DNA of 64,000 bases from Herbaspirillum rubrisubalbicans (GCF_003719195.1 NZ_CP024996.1:4154001-4218000); one strand, 5' to 3'; counted from the stretch's first letter, positions 17,094 through 25,777 are shown. Made by a program: numbers and translations. The notes: generated from the letters alone by a model not told the origin.

Positions 17094-18397
17094 AGTTTTG
17101 TAACCTGTAAGACAAGAAGTATTTCCGTCTTTCCGGTCTGTCCCGTGTTGGATCTCATCCAATCAGGCAGGAAAGAGAAGCCAATGCGGCCGGAGCTTTC
17201 CCGGTTCTCCGCAAGACCACCGATGATGACGACATCACCGTCAGCGACCGATAAGGACGTACTGACTTCGCGCTTGGTCAGCGTGGGGGAATTGTTGACG
17301 CCGGTTTGCGTGACGATGAAATTTGATAGCTGCTGACCGACTGTTAAATCCACTACTGACTCCCGCACAATCGGTTTCAGATCGAAGATAACGCCCGAAC
17401 TCCGATACTCCACCGACTGCACCGGAGCGCTGCCATTGCCCGGATAGCTGATTGCACCCAGCACAGGCACATCCTGACCAACAGCAAAGCGACCAGCGGC
17501 ACCAGACCGCACACGCAGTGATGGCGCGGAAATCGTCTTGAAGCGGCTATCACTGGAAAGCGCTGCAAATACGGCGTCAATGGACGCATTCTTGATCCGC
17601 ACGAACCCGTCAAGCGTGGATGGCGTAGAGAGACCGGCAGAGACAGTGCCGCCGAGCAGATGCAGCGCGAGAGAAAACGCTGATCCCTCTGCCCCATTGG
17701 ACGCAACCTCAAACACCTGGCCGCGTACCATTACCTCGCCTTGCCGCGTATCCAGCTGTGCAAGCAGCGAGGACAGCTTCCTGATATCGGTTTCCGTCCC
17801 GTTGAATACCAGCGCGTCCGGATCTGTATCGAGCAGAGAGGCGGCAGACCCTGCAGGAGCAGGCGCTTTCGATTGCCCGGTGGCTGCATCTGCCGTGATT
17901 GCTTGCGGCGCACCGTGAACAGAGCGCGTGGAAGTGAATTCGCCTTTCGGGAAAAGTCCCCGCAACAGCTCTACCAGATACGTCACATCCCGATACTTCG
18001 GTCGATAGACGAACGGCTCTTTATCTGGCTCCACTTCTTTCACAATCCCGACGATATCAACGCCATTCACTGTGCGCACTGATAAACCGAGCAGGCCCAT
18101 GAACCGCGAGACTTCAGAGCTAGCAGAAACGCCCGTGCCGAATCGGAAAGAGACGAGCCGCTCATCGGCCACCACCTCGGGCTGTATCAGGTAGGGCGTT
18201 TTGAGGATCTGCGTATACATCGCTTCGACCGCTTCCGCCACGCGTACCCGAGAGAACTCCATTGCGCTATCGGACTGTGGAGGCGCGCCAGCGGGAAGCG
18301 GCATAGACAAAGGCATGATCGGCAGCAGAGGCCCATTTGGGGCAGCGACCGCGAGCGCGCTATACGCCATCAGTAACGCAGTAAGTACGCGCTTCAT
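17090..18397 (-). CDS. Phage secretin (g4p-like, type II/III secretin family)
   Basis: Outer-membrane channel through which filamentous virions leave. 435 residues with a signal peptide (cut near LAVAAPNG). An N0-like domain lies at about residues 60-120. The C-terminal secretin domain contains VPVLGAISYPGNG, the gate region SGVIFDLKPIV, and the conserved LTKREVSTSLSVADGDVVIIGGL near residue 375. Its start overlaps the zot stop by four bases (ATGA), so the two are coupled. Many Vibrio inoviruses borrow the host secretin; this one brings its own. Confidence 0.88.
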   Translation of the reverse strand: MKRVLTALLMAYSALAVAAPNGPLLPIMPLSMPLPAGAPPQSDSAMEFSRVRVAEAVEAMYTQILKTPYLIQPEVVADERLVSFRFGTGVSASSEVSRFMGLLGLSVRTVNGVDIVGIVKEVEPDKEPFVYRPKYRDVTYLVELLRGLFPKGEFTSTRSVHGAPQAITADAATGQSKAPAPAGSAASLLDTDPDALVFNGTETDIRKLSSLLAQLDTRQGEVMVRGQVFEVASNGAEGSAFSLALHLLGGTVSAGLSTPSTLDGFVRIKNASIDAVFAALSSDSRFKTISAPSLRVRSGAAGRFAVGQDVPVLGAISYPGNGSAPVQSVEYRSSGVIFDLKPIVRESVVDLTVGQQLSNFIVTQTGVNNSPTLTKREVSTSLSVADGDVVIIGGLAENRESSGRIGFSFLPDWMRSNTGQTGKTEILLVLQVTKL

Positions 18398-19461
18398 TTC
18401 TTCCCCTCGATATGAACTGGATGAACGACTGCGCCGGAATAGCGCGTCACTTTGGCACCATCAATTTCCCCAATGGTCTGCGGCCCCATCTGGACGAACA
18501 TCGAGGGAGATTCATAGCGCAAACGGCCAGCCTCATCCGCGATGACCACATAGCTTGTCGTGCCGAATCGCGCCGTCCCTACAATCCGCCACGCGTCGGA
18601 GAATGCGGGCTTCGCTGGCTGTGCAGCAGCTTGCTTTCCGTTGTTAGCGTTCGTGTCTTGCTTCCCTGCCTGAGTCGATTCGGTGACCGGCTTCGGGTGA
18701 AAAAAGCGATTGATGCTGTACAGCCCAACCACCAAGGCCACCAGCAGAACCCCCGCTGTCATCCAAATCTTTTTACGCGCCAGCATGTTTTGGCGCTTAT
18801 CGACATTGACGATTTTCCCGTCCGCGCCGCCCTTGAAGGAGGAATACAGCGGAAAAATATCTTTGCGGTACTTGCGCAGTTCAACGCTGATCCTTGCTGC
18901 CTTGCTCTGCTTATTCCCCTCGAAGATCGAGACGCTGTAATGCGTTGGCATGCCTAGCGATATCTTCTTGTGGGTGCGAATGTGGAACGCCACCACGTTC
19001 TTTGCGAAGCGATTCAACGTGGACATGTCCTGAATCATCAGTACCAAATCGCAGGCCACTCCCGTTTGCTCATTAGTGAAATGGCGATGCTCTAGGAAGA
19101 AGCTTTTATGCTCTTGCAAGAGATTCGCACCAGTGGCAGGCCAGAATCGCCACGCCTCATCGATGCACACCAAATCCCCAGGCTGAACGATGGTATCGGT
19201 ATGCGCGCCTTTCTTGTCGTCGTAATAGGGAAAGAAGTTGGCGAGCGCGACATCGCCATTTGTCACATGGACCACCTCGCCTAATTGCTCAGGAACTGGC
19301 TTGTATGTCTTTCCAATGTAGGCCCGGATCTTCTCTCCATCGATCCCGTCCACATTAGTGACGACGCGCCGTCCTTTGGCGATGGCAGGGACAATGACCT
19401 CTGCCACCACCTCATAGCTTTTTCCGGAACCCATCAGGCCGGTATAGACATTGATGCCCAT
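18394..19461 (-). CDS. zot: Zot-domain assembly ATPase (g1p-like)
   Basis: Inner-membrane ATPase that drives extrusion of filamentous phage, the equivalent of Ff g1p. 355 residues. Walker A GLMGSGKSYE lies near residues 8-17, a Walker B-type segment DLVCIDEAWRFWP near 92-104, and a transmembrane helix (TAGVLLVALVVGLYSI) near 235-250, followed by a Gln/Ala-rich periplasmic tail. It is preceded by the g6p-like gene with a two-base gap and overlaps the secretin gene, as expected for an inovirus assembly block. The family name comes from Vibrio cholerae, but toxin activity is not implied here. Confidence 0.92.
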   Translation of the reverse strand: MGINVYTGLMGSGKSYEVVAEVIVPAIAKGRRVVTNVDGIDGEKIRAYIGKTYKPVPEQLGEVVHVTNGDVALANFFPYYDDKKGAHTDTIVQPGDLVCIDEAWRFWPATGANLLQEHKSFFLEHRHFTNEQTGVACDLVLMIQDMSTLNRFAKNVVAFHIRTHKKISLGMPTHYSVSIFEGNKQSKAARISVELRKYRKDIFPLYSSFKGGADGKIVNVDKRQNMLARKKIWMTAGVLLVALVVGLYSINRFFHPKPVTESTQAGKQDTNANNGKQAAAQPAKPAFSDAWRIVGTARFGTTSYVVIADEAGRLRYESPSMFVQMGPQTIGEIDGAKVTRYSGAVVHPVHIEGKK

Positions 19462-19463
19462 GA

Positions 19464-19751
19464 TTAGCCAATCAGCGGAATACGGCGGATCGTGAAGCGC
19501 GTCACGTAGGCCGAGAGCAAAAGCGGTATCCCGGCCTTGATATTGAATAGGTTGAGGAAATACCAGACTGCATTAGGAATGCCGCCGAAGGCATTCGTGA
19601 GCTGATCGCCAGTCGGAAGGAATTGCACGATGACGGCCATAAATTCAGTCGTCACAAAGAACAGTGCGAAGAAGACGACGAACTTAACAATAATCGACCG
19701 CAGGACGAATGCAAGGACCGCATTGAGCGCCGATAGAACGATGCCAAACAT
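19464..19751 (-). CDS. Minor coat protein, DUF2523 / g6p-like
   Basis: A 95-residue, very hydrophobic protein with about three membrane segments (VLSALNAVLAFVLR, FVVFFALFFVTTEFMAVIV, IPLLLSAYVTRFTIRR). This is the size and layout of the g6p-like minor virion protein that sits between the adsorption protein and Zot in inoviruses. It ends two bases before the zot start. Confidence 0.8.
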   Translation of the reverse strand: MFGIVLSALNAVLAFVLRSIIVKFVVFFALFFVTTEFMAVIVQFLPTGDQLTNAFGGIPNAVWYFLNLFNIKAGIPLLLSAYVTRFTIRRIPLIG

Positions 19752-19763
19752 GCCTTATTCCCC

Positions 19764-21224
19764 TTATGAGCGAAGGACAATGAACAGCGCTAGGAGCGCA
19801 TAGACCACGGCCATTGCCGCATAGAGAGACGACCTCGATTGCTCCAGGAGCGGGCAATGATCCTTGAACGCGATGTCCTTTCCGAAGACCGGAACAGTCC
19901 AAGTTGGGCATTGCACATCCACACCAGGGACAACGAAGGATTTTAGTGTCGGAAAAATATTGCGCGTGGGGGCAATAATTTGCGTGGCGGTCGGAATGGG
20001 TTCCAATGAGGGCGCACCAATACCGGGATCAGGGCCAAGATTTTCCAGTGGCTGAGTGCTGGGATTGCTGCCTGTATTCGGTGCCGAACTGGACGGATCA
20101 ACCGAGGATTGTGGAGCGCTGGAAGTAGGTAACCCAAAGGGCGACGAACTAGCAGGCGAACTAGAAACCGGGCCGCTGCTCGGAATCGGATTGGTCACAT
20201 TGCCGGTGCCGGGATCTACCGGAGTGGCCTGCTGTGGCGTCGCAAAGTCCCCTACTGTCGGCCAGTAATCGGGGTGCGAAGATTGCCAGTTGGAGACATC
20301 CCCGGTTGTGATCGGATTGGAGGCGTCATAAGGCAAGCCATCATAACCGGACGAACCTGCCGCGCTTCGCCATGCTGCATTGGCGATATCGGCAATGGGT
20401 TGCGTTGGCAAAGGCGCTGCCAGATCTGAGGAAGACAGTGATTTCGCCGCGTCAGCAGCGCTCATCGAAGGGGCAGCAGCTAACTCTTTGAAATTGGAGG
20501 CCGGACAGACACCATTCGAGGCAGTGAGCTTGATGCCAGGACAGAGCGTTTTATTGTTGGACGATTTTTGAGGCGCGCCCAACGAGCCATTGTCTTCCGT
20601 ATAGGAGCCGCCCGTATCAGAAACAACGGTGCGTATCAGGTGGCAGAAACCGTCTGAGTTCAAGACAGCGCGTTGCGTACCATGTCCACCGGAAATCGTG
20701 AAGTCAGTATACGAAGCGCCTAAACAAGCGGTGGCCGGAGAAGTGGCAACCGCATTGGAAAAGATATAAACGGTATCCGGAGGTGCGAGGCCCGCAGGCG
20801 TATTGATCGAGCTAGGATTATCCCCAACTTGCACACTTCCGTTTTTACCGTAGTACCACTTTGCCCCGAGATAGCCGATAGCCCAACCAACGGCGCCAGC
20901 CACTGCAAGCGCTCCGATGACAATAGCGCCGACCGTTCCCCAAGCTACCAGCGTGCTAGAGGCGGCAGCAGCTCCACCGGCAGCAGCTTGGGCTTGTGCT
21001 TGCGCCTGCGTTGCTTTAACCATAGCATCCGTCAGCGGATAAGAAGAACGTACTAAGGTTTCGGTCAAACGAGGATCAGAAGCCGCAATACCGTTCGACA
21101 CTGCTTTAGCCTGAATCACACCGGCCAGCGCATTCTGTACTTTCGAGACCGGTACGTTAGCGCTATGCGCGTCCAGCCAAACGGTCCACAGCGCTACGAC
21201 CAAGAGGAAATGAGCGCGCTTCAT
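19764..21224 (-). CDS. Phage adsorption/tip protein (g3p/TspB-like)
   Basis: A 486-residue virion-tip protein. It has a signal peptide (cut near DAHSANV) and a helical region with a Gln/Ala stretch and hydrophobic segment (residues 75-125). A globular domain with paired cysteines follows (residues ~150-240), then a long Ser/Pro/Thr/Gly-rich linker (residues ~325-410). The C-terminal domain has cysteines ([22 protein letters not shown]) and a final membrane anchor ([15 protein letters not shown]). That plan matches TspB-type proteins of Neisseria and Ralstonia inoviruses, which bind the host pilus. The receptor is unknown. Its start overlaps the preceding small gene. Confidence 0.8.
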   Translation of the reverse strand: MKRAHFLLVVALWTVWLDAHSANVPVSKVQNALAGVIQAKAVSNGIAASDPRLTETLVRSSYPLTDAMVKATQAQAQAQAAAGGAAAASSTLVAWGTVGAIVIGALAVAGAVGWAIGYLGAKWYYGKNGSVQVGDNPSSINTPAGLAPPDTVYIFSNAVATSPATACLGASYTDFTISGGHGTQRAVLNSDGFCHLIRTVVSDTGGSYTEDNGSLGAPQKSSNNKTLCPGIKLTASNGVCPASNFKELAAAPSMSAADAAKSLSSSDLAAPLPTQPIADIANAAWRSAAGSSGYDGLPYDASNPITTGDVSNWQSSHPDYWPTVGDFATPQQATPVDPGTGNVTNPIPSSGPVSSSPASSSPFGLPTSSAPQSSVDPSSSAPNTGSNPSTQPLENLGPDPGIGAPSLEPIPTATQIIAPTRNIFPTLKSFVVPGVDVQCPTWTVPVFGKDIAFKDHCPLLEQSRSSLYAAMAVVYALLALFIVLRS

Positions 21225-21313
21225 TTTGAAACCTCAAGGCCGACGACCACCGCCCACGCGCACACCATGCCCCACGCGAATGCGATCAGATACCACCAGT
21301 TCGAGTAATTCAC
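21221..21313 (-). CDS. Very small virion membrane protein (g7p/g9p-like)
   Basis: A 30-residue GTG-start protein with one hydrophobic helix ([20 protein letters not shown]). A strong ribosome binding site (GGGGGAAGG) precedes it, and its stop overlaps the adsorption-protein start as ATGA. Small one-helix proteins in this position are the virion end proteins of inoviruses. It is too short for most gene finders. Confidence 0.65.
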   Translation of the reverse strand: MNYSNWWYLIAFAWGMVCAWAVVVGLEVSK

Positions 21314-21336
21314 GCCTTCCCCCTTTTCGTATGGAC

Positions 21337-21368
21337 AAAAAAAAGGACGATGCAGCGCTACATCGTCC
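21337..21368 (-). terminator. Rho-independent terminator after the major coat gene
   Basis: Stem GGACGATG / CATCGTCC with AGCGCT-type loop; on the minus strand it is followed by eight T's. It would allow high coat-protein expression with reduced read-through into the adsorption and assembly genes. Confidence 0.85.
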
Positions 21369-21389
21369 CTGATTACAGCTTGGCGAACC

Positions 21390-21626
21390 TTAGGCCGACT
21401 TCAGGAACGCCATCACCAGCTTGGCCGCTTTCACGGTCACATGCACCACGGCCAGAACCGCACCGATGGCCAGAACGCCGGTCACGATGTCACCGGACGA
21501 GACAGCACCGGTGATCGAACTCAGATCCACCGTGGTGCCAGCAGCATGAGCAGGCACCGCAGCAACGGCGGCCACACCAGCAGCGGCGACGGCTGCACCC
21601 TTCTTGAACTTGGAAAGCACTTGCAT
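21390..21626 (-). CDS. Major coat protein (g8p-like)
   Basis: The 78-residue precursor is typical: a basic start (MQVLSKFKKG), a hydrophobic signal peptide cut after VPAHA (about residue 29), a short acidic/polar N terminus of the mature protein (AGTTVDLSSITGAVSSGD), one membrane helix (IVTGVLAIGAVLAVVHVTV) and a basic end (KAAKLVMAFLKSA) that would face DNA. ATG 21626 follows AGGGGTAAAACC. A terminator follows directly. Confidence 0.9.
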   Translation of the reverse strand: MQVLSKFKKGAAVAAAGVAAVAAVPAHAAGTTVDLSSITGAVSSGDIVTGVLAIGAVLAVVHVTVKAAKLVMAFLKSA

Positions 21627-21687
21627 GGTTTTACCCCTATAAAACGCCGGAACCGTCCGGCAGCGCTTGCCCAACATAGGCAAATCT

Positions 21688-21780
21688 TTAGCAGAAGGCG
21701 CGGAAGATCAACACGAAGTCCAGCACCCACAGAGCGGCGACGCCTGCCGCCAATAGTCCAGTCATTGCACCTGTTGACAT
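21688..21780 (-). CDS. Very small membrane protein (virion-associated, g7p/g9p-like)
   Basis: 30 residues with one hydrophobic helix (GLLAAGVAALWVLDFVLIF). The start shares a base with the stop of the upstream 79-residue gene (TGATG), and GGAGGGG precedes it. It is probably a virion end protein or an assembly peptide. Confidence 0.65.
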   Translation of the reverse strand: MSTGAMTGLLAAGVAALWVLDFVLIFRAFC

Positions 21781-22019
21781 CACCCCTCCCGAATCATTTG
21801 AAGTACTGCGCCAATGCAACGCCCAATCAGAAAACACGCCATCACCAAGGAGAAACCGGCAGTCCAAACACCAGCCACTGACGATGCATCCGGGGTGTCC
21901 AGCGTTGTTTCCAGCAACCCGACCTGTAGCGCCGATGTACCACCGTCGCATGAGAGCTTGCCGTCTACTGACACGGTAGGAGCGGCATCTTGCGAGCAGT
22001 ACAGGACGTACTTAGGCAT
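21780..22019 (-). CDS. Small phage protein with C-terminal membrane helix
   Basis: A 79-residue protein with an N-terminal polar domain containing two cysteines (YVLYCSQDA, GKLSCDGGT) and a hydrophobic helix near the C terminus (AGVWTAGFSLVMACFLIG). Its start overlaps the end of the upstream basic-protein gene by eight bases. It occupies a position often held by uncharacterised structural genes in Ralstonia-type inoviruses. Confidence 0.7.
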   Translation of the reverse strand: MPKYVLYCSQDAAPTVSVDGKLSCDGGTSALQVGLLETTLDTPDASSVAGVWTAGFSLVMACFLIGRCIGAVLQMIREG

Positions 22020-22182
22020 CGGATTTATCGTTACGCGTAACGGAAATTAGGAAATCGAACTTGCGCCGCTGGCGAAACTCGCGCTGACGCTGTGCATTGG
22101 TTTTAGGTGCGAGCTTCGGCGGGCGGCCACGGCGGGGACTACCAAACAGATCCGCCGTGAATTTATCCGCCGCCTGTTTCAT
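22012..22182 (-). CDS. Small basic phage regulator (RGRPP motif)
   Basis: A 56-residue basic protein: an N-terminal helix, then GSPRRGRPPKLAPKTNAQRQ and REFRQRRKFDF. Short proteins with this AT-hook-like RGRPP plus Arg-rich helix occur next to the gV gene in several inoviruses and are usually called replication or transcription regulators. Its start lies two bases after the gV-like stop. An operator-like palindrome shared with the origin region (22029-22048) lies within its last codons, so it may recognise that site itself (inference). Confidence 0.65.
   Translation of the reverse strand: MKQAADKFTADLFGSPRRGRPPKLAPKTNAQRQREFRQRRKFDFLISVTRNDKSDA
22029..22048. repeat. Operator-like palindrome (copy 2)
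   Basis: 20 bases identical to 15738-15757, with the core palindrome CGTTACGCGTAACG. It lies within the 3' end of the small basic regulator gene and just upstream of the 79-residue gene. Confidence 0.65.
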
Positions 22183-22184
22183 GG

Positions 22185-22508
22185 TCAGGCTGGTACAGCG
22201 GCAGACGCAGCGGGCTTGGCTTGCGGACGTGCAACGCCACCACCGTGCGGATGAAGAGCGGTAATGCGAGGAACAACGAGCCGCTCAAAACTCACATCCA
22301 GTTGGAATTCTGCGAGGTACTTGCCGGGAATCGTGTCCTTCAGCGAATCAGGCAACAGCAGCTCGCCAACCTTCGCGCCGTTGTCGCCGCCAGTGACGAC
22401 GCATTGAGCCCGGTACATCTTCCAGGGGTTGCCAGTCTTGCGGCTGACGCCGGAGGATTCTTGGACAGACACGATTTCAATCAGGTGCTTGTTATCAATT
22501 GCGGACAT
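22185..22508 (-). CDS. Single-stranded DNA-binding protein (g5p-like)
   Basis: Coats phage single strands before packaging. The 107-residue protein has an OB-fold-like pattern (HLIEIVSVQESSGVSRKTGN, then YRAQCVVTG, GKYLAEFQLDVSF) and a Pro/Ala-rich tail after HPHGGG. ATG 22508 is chosen for AAGGAG seven bases upstream; another ATG lies six bases further out. It is the first gene of the minus-strand virion operon. Confidence 0.8.
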   Translation of the reverse strand: MSAIDNKHLIEIVSVQESSGVSRKTGNPWKMYRAQCVVTGGDNGAKVGELLLPDSLKDTIPGKYLAEFQLDVSFERLVVPRITALHPHGGGVARPQAKPAASAAVPA

Positions 22509-22665
22509 GATCACTCCTTAAGGTAGGTAAAAGCCAAAGTGGCCGAAGCGGACCCTTCACGGGTAATTACTACAAGAACTAGTTACTCAAGAATGCTCAC
22601 GAAAAACGAACGCCCAAAAAAATACGGAGTTACGATGAGCATCACGAAAAATTAACGGGGGAAAT

Positions 22666-23163
22666 ATGCAAACGATGCTGTTTTTACTATTGGCGATCGT
22701 GGTTGCAATAGGCCTAGCGACACTCAAAAGAAAGGCGAGATCGAGGGCGCGCCTTAGTACAAGTGCACTAGTAACGAAACGAAATGCACTAACTAATCGT
22801 GAACAGGTGATGTATTTCCGGCTCAATGAAGTGCTGCACGGGCATATCGTTTTCGCACAAGTAGCTTTTTCAGCGCTGCTCAAAACTCGTAACCGACCAG
22901 ATAGGAATCGGTTTGATAGAAAGGTGGCCGACTTCGTAGTGATGAACAGATCATTCGAAGTGCTGGCGGTGATTGAGCTAGACGACTCAAGCCACAAAGG
23001 GAGAGAAAACCAAGACGCTGAACGGCAAGCGCTTCTGACAAGCGCCGGATATCGAGTAATCAGATACAACAACATCCCGGACATCGAAGTCTTGAAGAGG
23101 GACTTCCAGATCGGCCAGAACCAAATCACAGAAACAGTTGCCACGAATAAAACGCCGAACTGA
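22666..23163 (+). CDS. DUF2726-like protein with N-terminal membrane anchor
   Basis: 165 residues. A membrane helix (FLLLAIVVAIGLATL, residues 5-19) and a basic stretch precede a domain of the DUF2726 type: LTNREQVMYFRLNEVL, VADFVVMNRSFEVLAVIELD and a C-terminal AGYRVIRYN. The D...E-L-D arrangement on adjacent strands resembles a PD-(D/E)xK nuclease core, although the usual Lys is replaced by Asp. It is transcribed away from the virion operon. Whether it serves the phage or excludes others is unknown. Confidence 0.7.
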   Translation: MQTMLFLLLAIVVAIGLATLKRKARSRARLSTSALVTKRNALTNREQVMYFRLNEVLHGHIVFAQVAFSALLKTRNRPDRNRFDRKVADFVVMNRSFEVLAVIELDDSSHKGRENQDAERQALLTSAGYRVIRYNNIPDIEVLKRDFQIGQNQITETVATNKTPN

Positions 23164-23224
23164 TTCGCCACTGAGATCCCCTTCGATTTGTGGTATTGTT
23201 GATCCAAACAGAGTAACCCCAAAA

Positions 23225-23250
23225 AGAGTTAATCCATTCGAATTAACTCT
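23225..23250. promoter_or_regulatory. Inverted repeat upstream of the phage regulator gene
   Basis: AGAGTTAAT and ATTAACTCT separated by eight bases, 40 bases before the regulator start. Related half-sites (GTTAC, GGATTAAT) lie nearby. It is probably an operator for self-regulation. Confidence 0.55.
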
Positions 23251-23290
23251 AAGTTACTTCACTTGGATTAATTGCGCAAGGGGAAAATCG

Positions 23291-23600
<310 letters not shown>

Positions 23601-23606
23601 GTACAG

Positions 23607-23640
23607 AAGCGGCTTGCAGCGATGCAGGCCGCTTTTTTTT
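23607..23640 (+). terminator. Terminator of tRNA-Thr
   Basis: AAGCGGC(C/T)TGCA stem with a GCGA loop followed by eight T's, starting seven bases after the CCA end. Confidence 0.85.
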
Positions 23641-23724
23641 GCTCCGCAATTCTCGGCTTGCTCCGCAATTTTTTGCGTTTCGCAATCTACCGCCAGATCT
23701 GCTCGCATTTTTCACGGTCGAATA

Positions 23725-24255
23725 TTAACCGTTACCATACTTCAGCATATCGACAAAAATACGCGGCAGAGGCTTCATTCTGCCGGCAACCTTTTCCGGC
23801 TCTTCATATCCCTTATGCTTCAGTGGCGTTATCTCGCCTAGATATGCATCAGCTGCTTCGGCAAGTTTGTTTGTTGCATTAATGTAAATTTCCTCATCGT
23901 TTTCTATGCGATCAACTACCGCAAGCAAAAAGTCGCTTACTGCCACATAGGTCATTAGGCCGACCAATTCTGGCTCGGTCTTTTTTTCTCGCTCCTCGTC
24001 TGTAGCAGCATCAAATTTTTTCTGTCTTTCAATCAGCACCGCATTAAGCGACTCATGCGCAGTCAGCAAATTAGAATAAGTGCGATTTAGAAACTCTAGA
24101 TGCTGATAAGCAGTCTTCCCTGCGGGAATAGATAGAAGAAAATGAAGTGACGAAAGATCGACACCACCTTTTTGTAAAAAGGTATCGCAAACTTGATTTG
24201 CGCGCCAAGGCTCGAGTTCTTGGCGTAGTCGAAGGAGCGAGCGATACAGATACAC
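23725..24255 (-). CDS. Hypothetical helical protein
   Basis: A 176-residue soluble, mostly helical protein (LVGLMTYVAVSDFLLAVVDR near residue 100; NATNKLAEAADAYLGEITPL). The start is GTG 24255 with AGGAG about ten bases upstream; shorter starts are possible because the 5' end overlaps an open frame on the other strand. No family recognised. It is AT-rich relative to the backbone and lies just outside the tRNA gene. Confidence 0.55.
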   Translation of the reverse strand: MYLYRSLLRLRQELEPWRANQVCDTFLQKGGVDLSSLHFLLSIPAGKTAYQHLEFLNRTYSNLLTAHESLNAVLIERQKKFDAATDEEREKKTEPELVGLMTYVAVSDFLLAVVDRIENDEEIYINATNKLAEAADAYLGEITPLKHKGYEEPEKVAGRMKPLPRIFVDMLKYGNG

Positions 24256-24383
24256 CCGCGCCCGCTCCTAAAGGCCGAGCGAACATCACCATTCACGGCG
24301 GAGTCGGGCAACAAATTCACGGCGAGACCTTTAAAAAGGTCGTGGGACCTCAAATGGTCAAAGCCCCGTCTAAGAAGAAATAG
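24147..24383 (+). CDS. Small hypothetical protein with a glycine-rich IxIxGxV motif
   Basis: 78 residues. The C-terminal half (ANITIHGGVGQQIHGETFKK) resembles the N terminus of the 24472 protein (KINIRGNVSQLINGDVHSVS). The first 100 bases overlap the GTG-started gene on the opposite strand, so the true start may be further in. It may be a fragment of a longer gene. Function unknown. Confidence 0.4.
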   Translation: MTKDRHHLFVKRYRKLDLRAKARVLGVVEGASDTDTPAPAPKGRANITIHGGVGQQIHGETFKKVVGPQMVKAPSKKK

Positions 24384-24471
24384 ATTTCCAATTTCTCATG
24401 AATTAGAGCAGTACCTTTGCGATGCAAGCGGAAGGCTGCATTACAGATTGTTTTTCGGAAGTAGGGTAGGA

Positions 24472-24999
24472 ATGGTAGGAAAAATAAATATTCGGGGGAA
24501 TGTTTCTCAGCTCATCAATGGGGATGTGCATAGTGTCAGCGGACGCACGACCACTGGGACTCGGAATTCGAGTGAAGTAAAAGAAGCAGAAAATCCCAAA
24601 AGGATCACTGAATTCCAGCGGAAAAGAATCAACGTATTGGTGAAAGAATGGTCCGCCATTTCCGGTGAAAAGGAAGTCGAAATCTATAAGATTTTTATGA
24701 ACGACTTTGGAATTCGATATTTCCGCGAGCTCCCGATTGAGCATTATTCGACCGTGAAAGAAACACTAGAGGAATGGATTTCGGCAGGCGTGACCAAACC
24801 GGGGCCGGGTGCGGTCCCAGAGGTGGCGAAAGCAGTACACACTGAAAGACCGCAACATCAGCTTAGATGTCCCGCCTGCGTTGAAAAGGATGCATCGTTC
24901 GCACGAGCTCAAAGGGAGATATTGGCGCTGCGAACTTTAGCTTTTACGCTCTCGATCTTATGCGGATGGCTGCTCTACAAAATGCCAGCTCAAATGTAG
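24472..24999 (+). CDS. ORF6C-like domain protein with C-terminal membrane helix
   Basis: 175 residues from ATG 24472 (MVGKINIRGN), preceded by AGGGTAGGA. The N-terminal glycine/Asn motif INIRGNVSQLINGDV is followed by a helical region at about residues 45-105 (RITEFQRKRINVLVKEW; YKIFMNDFGIRYFRELP) that resembles the ORF6C domain of phage and plasmid proteins. A CPAC pair (possible half zinc ribbon) and a membrane helix (LAFTLSILCGWLLY) follow. ORF6C domains usually accompany antirepressor or DNA-binding modules. The membrane anchor here is unusual. The function is unknown. Confidence 0.6.
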   Translation: MVGKINIRGNVSQLINGDVHSVSGRTTTGTRNSSEVKEAENPKRITEFQRKRINVLVKEWSAISGEKEVEIYKIFMNDFGIRYFRELPIEHYSTVKETLEEWISAGVTKPGPGAVPEVAKAVHTERPQHQLRCPACVEKDASFARAQREILALRTLAFTLSILCGWLLYKMPAQM

Positions 25000-25018
25000 T
25001 TTTGACTGAGCTGTGACA

Positions 25019-25177
25019 CTAGCACTTCCTTTGTACTGTCGACGGCCAGTACGAGGTGGCGGCGCGCTCTTCCAGAAGTTCATCGATAGCACGCTGCTGG
25101 CGCCCACGCTCGAATGCTTCGAGCGCCAGGCCGCCAATGCCCCGATCCTTCGCCCTGGTGATTACAGCTTTTGGCAT
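25019..25177 (-). CDS. Small hypothetical protein, possibly a remnant
   Basis: 52 residues from ATG 25177 (MPKAVITRAKDRGIGGLALE), preceded by GAGAAAGGAAAA. Helical and charged, with no membrane helix. It ends 31 bases from the left end of the degenerate IS5-type element's neighbourhood and may be the remains of a mobile-element gene. I do not recognise the family. Confidence 0.4.
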   Translation of the reverse strand: MPKAVITRAKDRGIGGLALEAFERGRQQRAIDELLEERAATSYWPSTVQRKC

Positions 25178-25208
25178 TTTTCCTTTCTCGACTTGGCCGG
25201 CTTTCACT

Positions 25209-25738
25209 AGAACTCATTTCATAAATAGGGTCTGTTAACTTTTTATCGTGCGTGTTAACTTCTTCGTATGGCAAGAAGAGAAGAACTAACAGACGAACAA
25301 TGGGCGATTCTGGAGCCGCTGATTCCAGAAACACCTAGACGTGATGATGGGCGTGGACGCCCGGAATTGCACAGCAACCGCGCCGTCATGAACGGGATTC
25401 TCTGGGTGCTACCCTCGATGAGATTGTCACCGTGGGACGACCCGAACGAATTATTGGGGATCGCGCCTACGATAGTGATCCGCTCGATCAAAGACTTGCT
25501 GCCAAAGGCATTGAACTGATCGCACCACACAAGAGCAATCGAAAAAGAGCGGTCACTCAAGACGGCCGGGCGCTGCGCCGATACCGGCGCCGATGGAAGA
25601 TCGAACGACTGTTTGCCTGGCTTAATGCCTTCAAGCGTGTACTTACCCGATGGGAGCGTTGCGCCGATCATTACACAGGCTTCGTTCATCTCGCTTTCTC
25701 CGTCATCCTCATGCGGCGCTATTTATGAAATGGGTTCT
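25209..25738. mobile_element. Internally deleted IS5-type element (530 bp)
   Basis: The terminal inverted repeats AGAACTCATTTCATAAATAG (25209-25228) and AGAACCCATTTCATAAATAG read from the right end (25719-25738) match at 19/20. It carries both ends of a transposase gene with the middle missing, giving a non-autonomous element. No target duplication is evident. Confidence 0.8.
25268..25728 (+). pseudogene. IS5-family transposase, internal deletion and frameshift
   Basis: The first 48 codons give a normal N terminus (MARREELTDEQWAILEPLIP...NGILWVL). The next recognisable piece is in another frame: RPERIIGDRAYDSDPLDQRL, then RRYRRRWKIERLFAWLNAFK with the catalytic Glu. Roughly 300-350 bp containing the first catalytic Asp region are missing at about 25412-25430. 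It cannot make an active enzyme but could be mobilised in trans. Confidence 0.8.
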
Positions 25739-25777
25739 ATTTGGCCGGGATACACGTTCTATGAATTGATTGCGACA

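Noticed and set aside
18394..19461. Reading Zot as an enterotoxin
   Set aside because: The neighbours and Walker motifs show a standard inovirus assembly ATPase; nothing in the C-terminal part supports a toxin role.
23138..23290. Upstream extension of the phage regulator frame
   Set aside because: The first 51 codons overlap the preceding gene and the operator-like repeat; ATG 23291 has a good ribosome binding site and starts the HTH domain cleanly.
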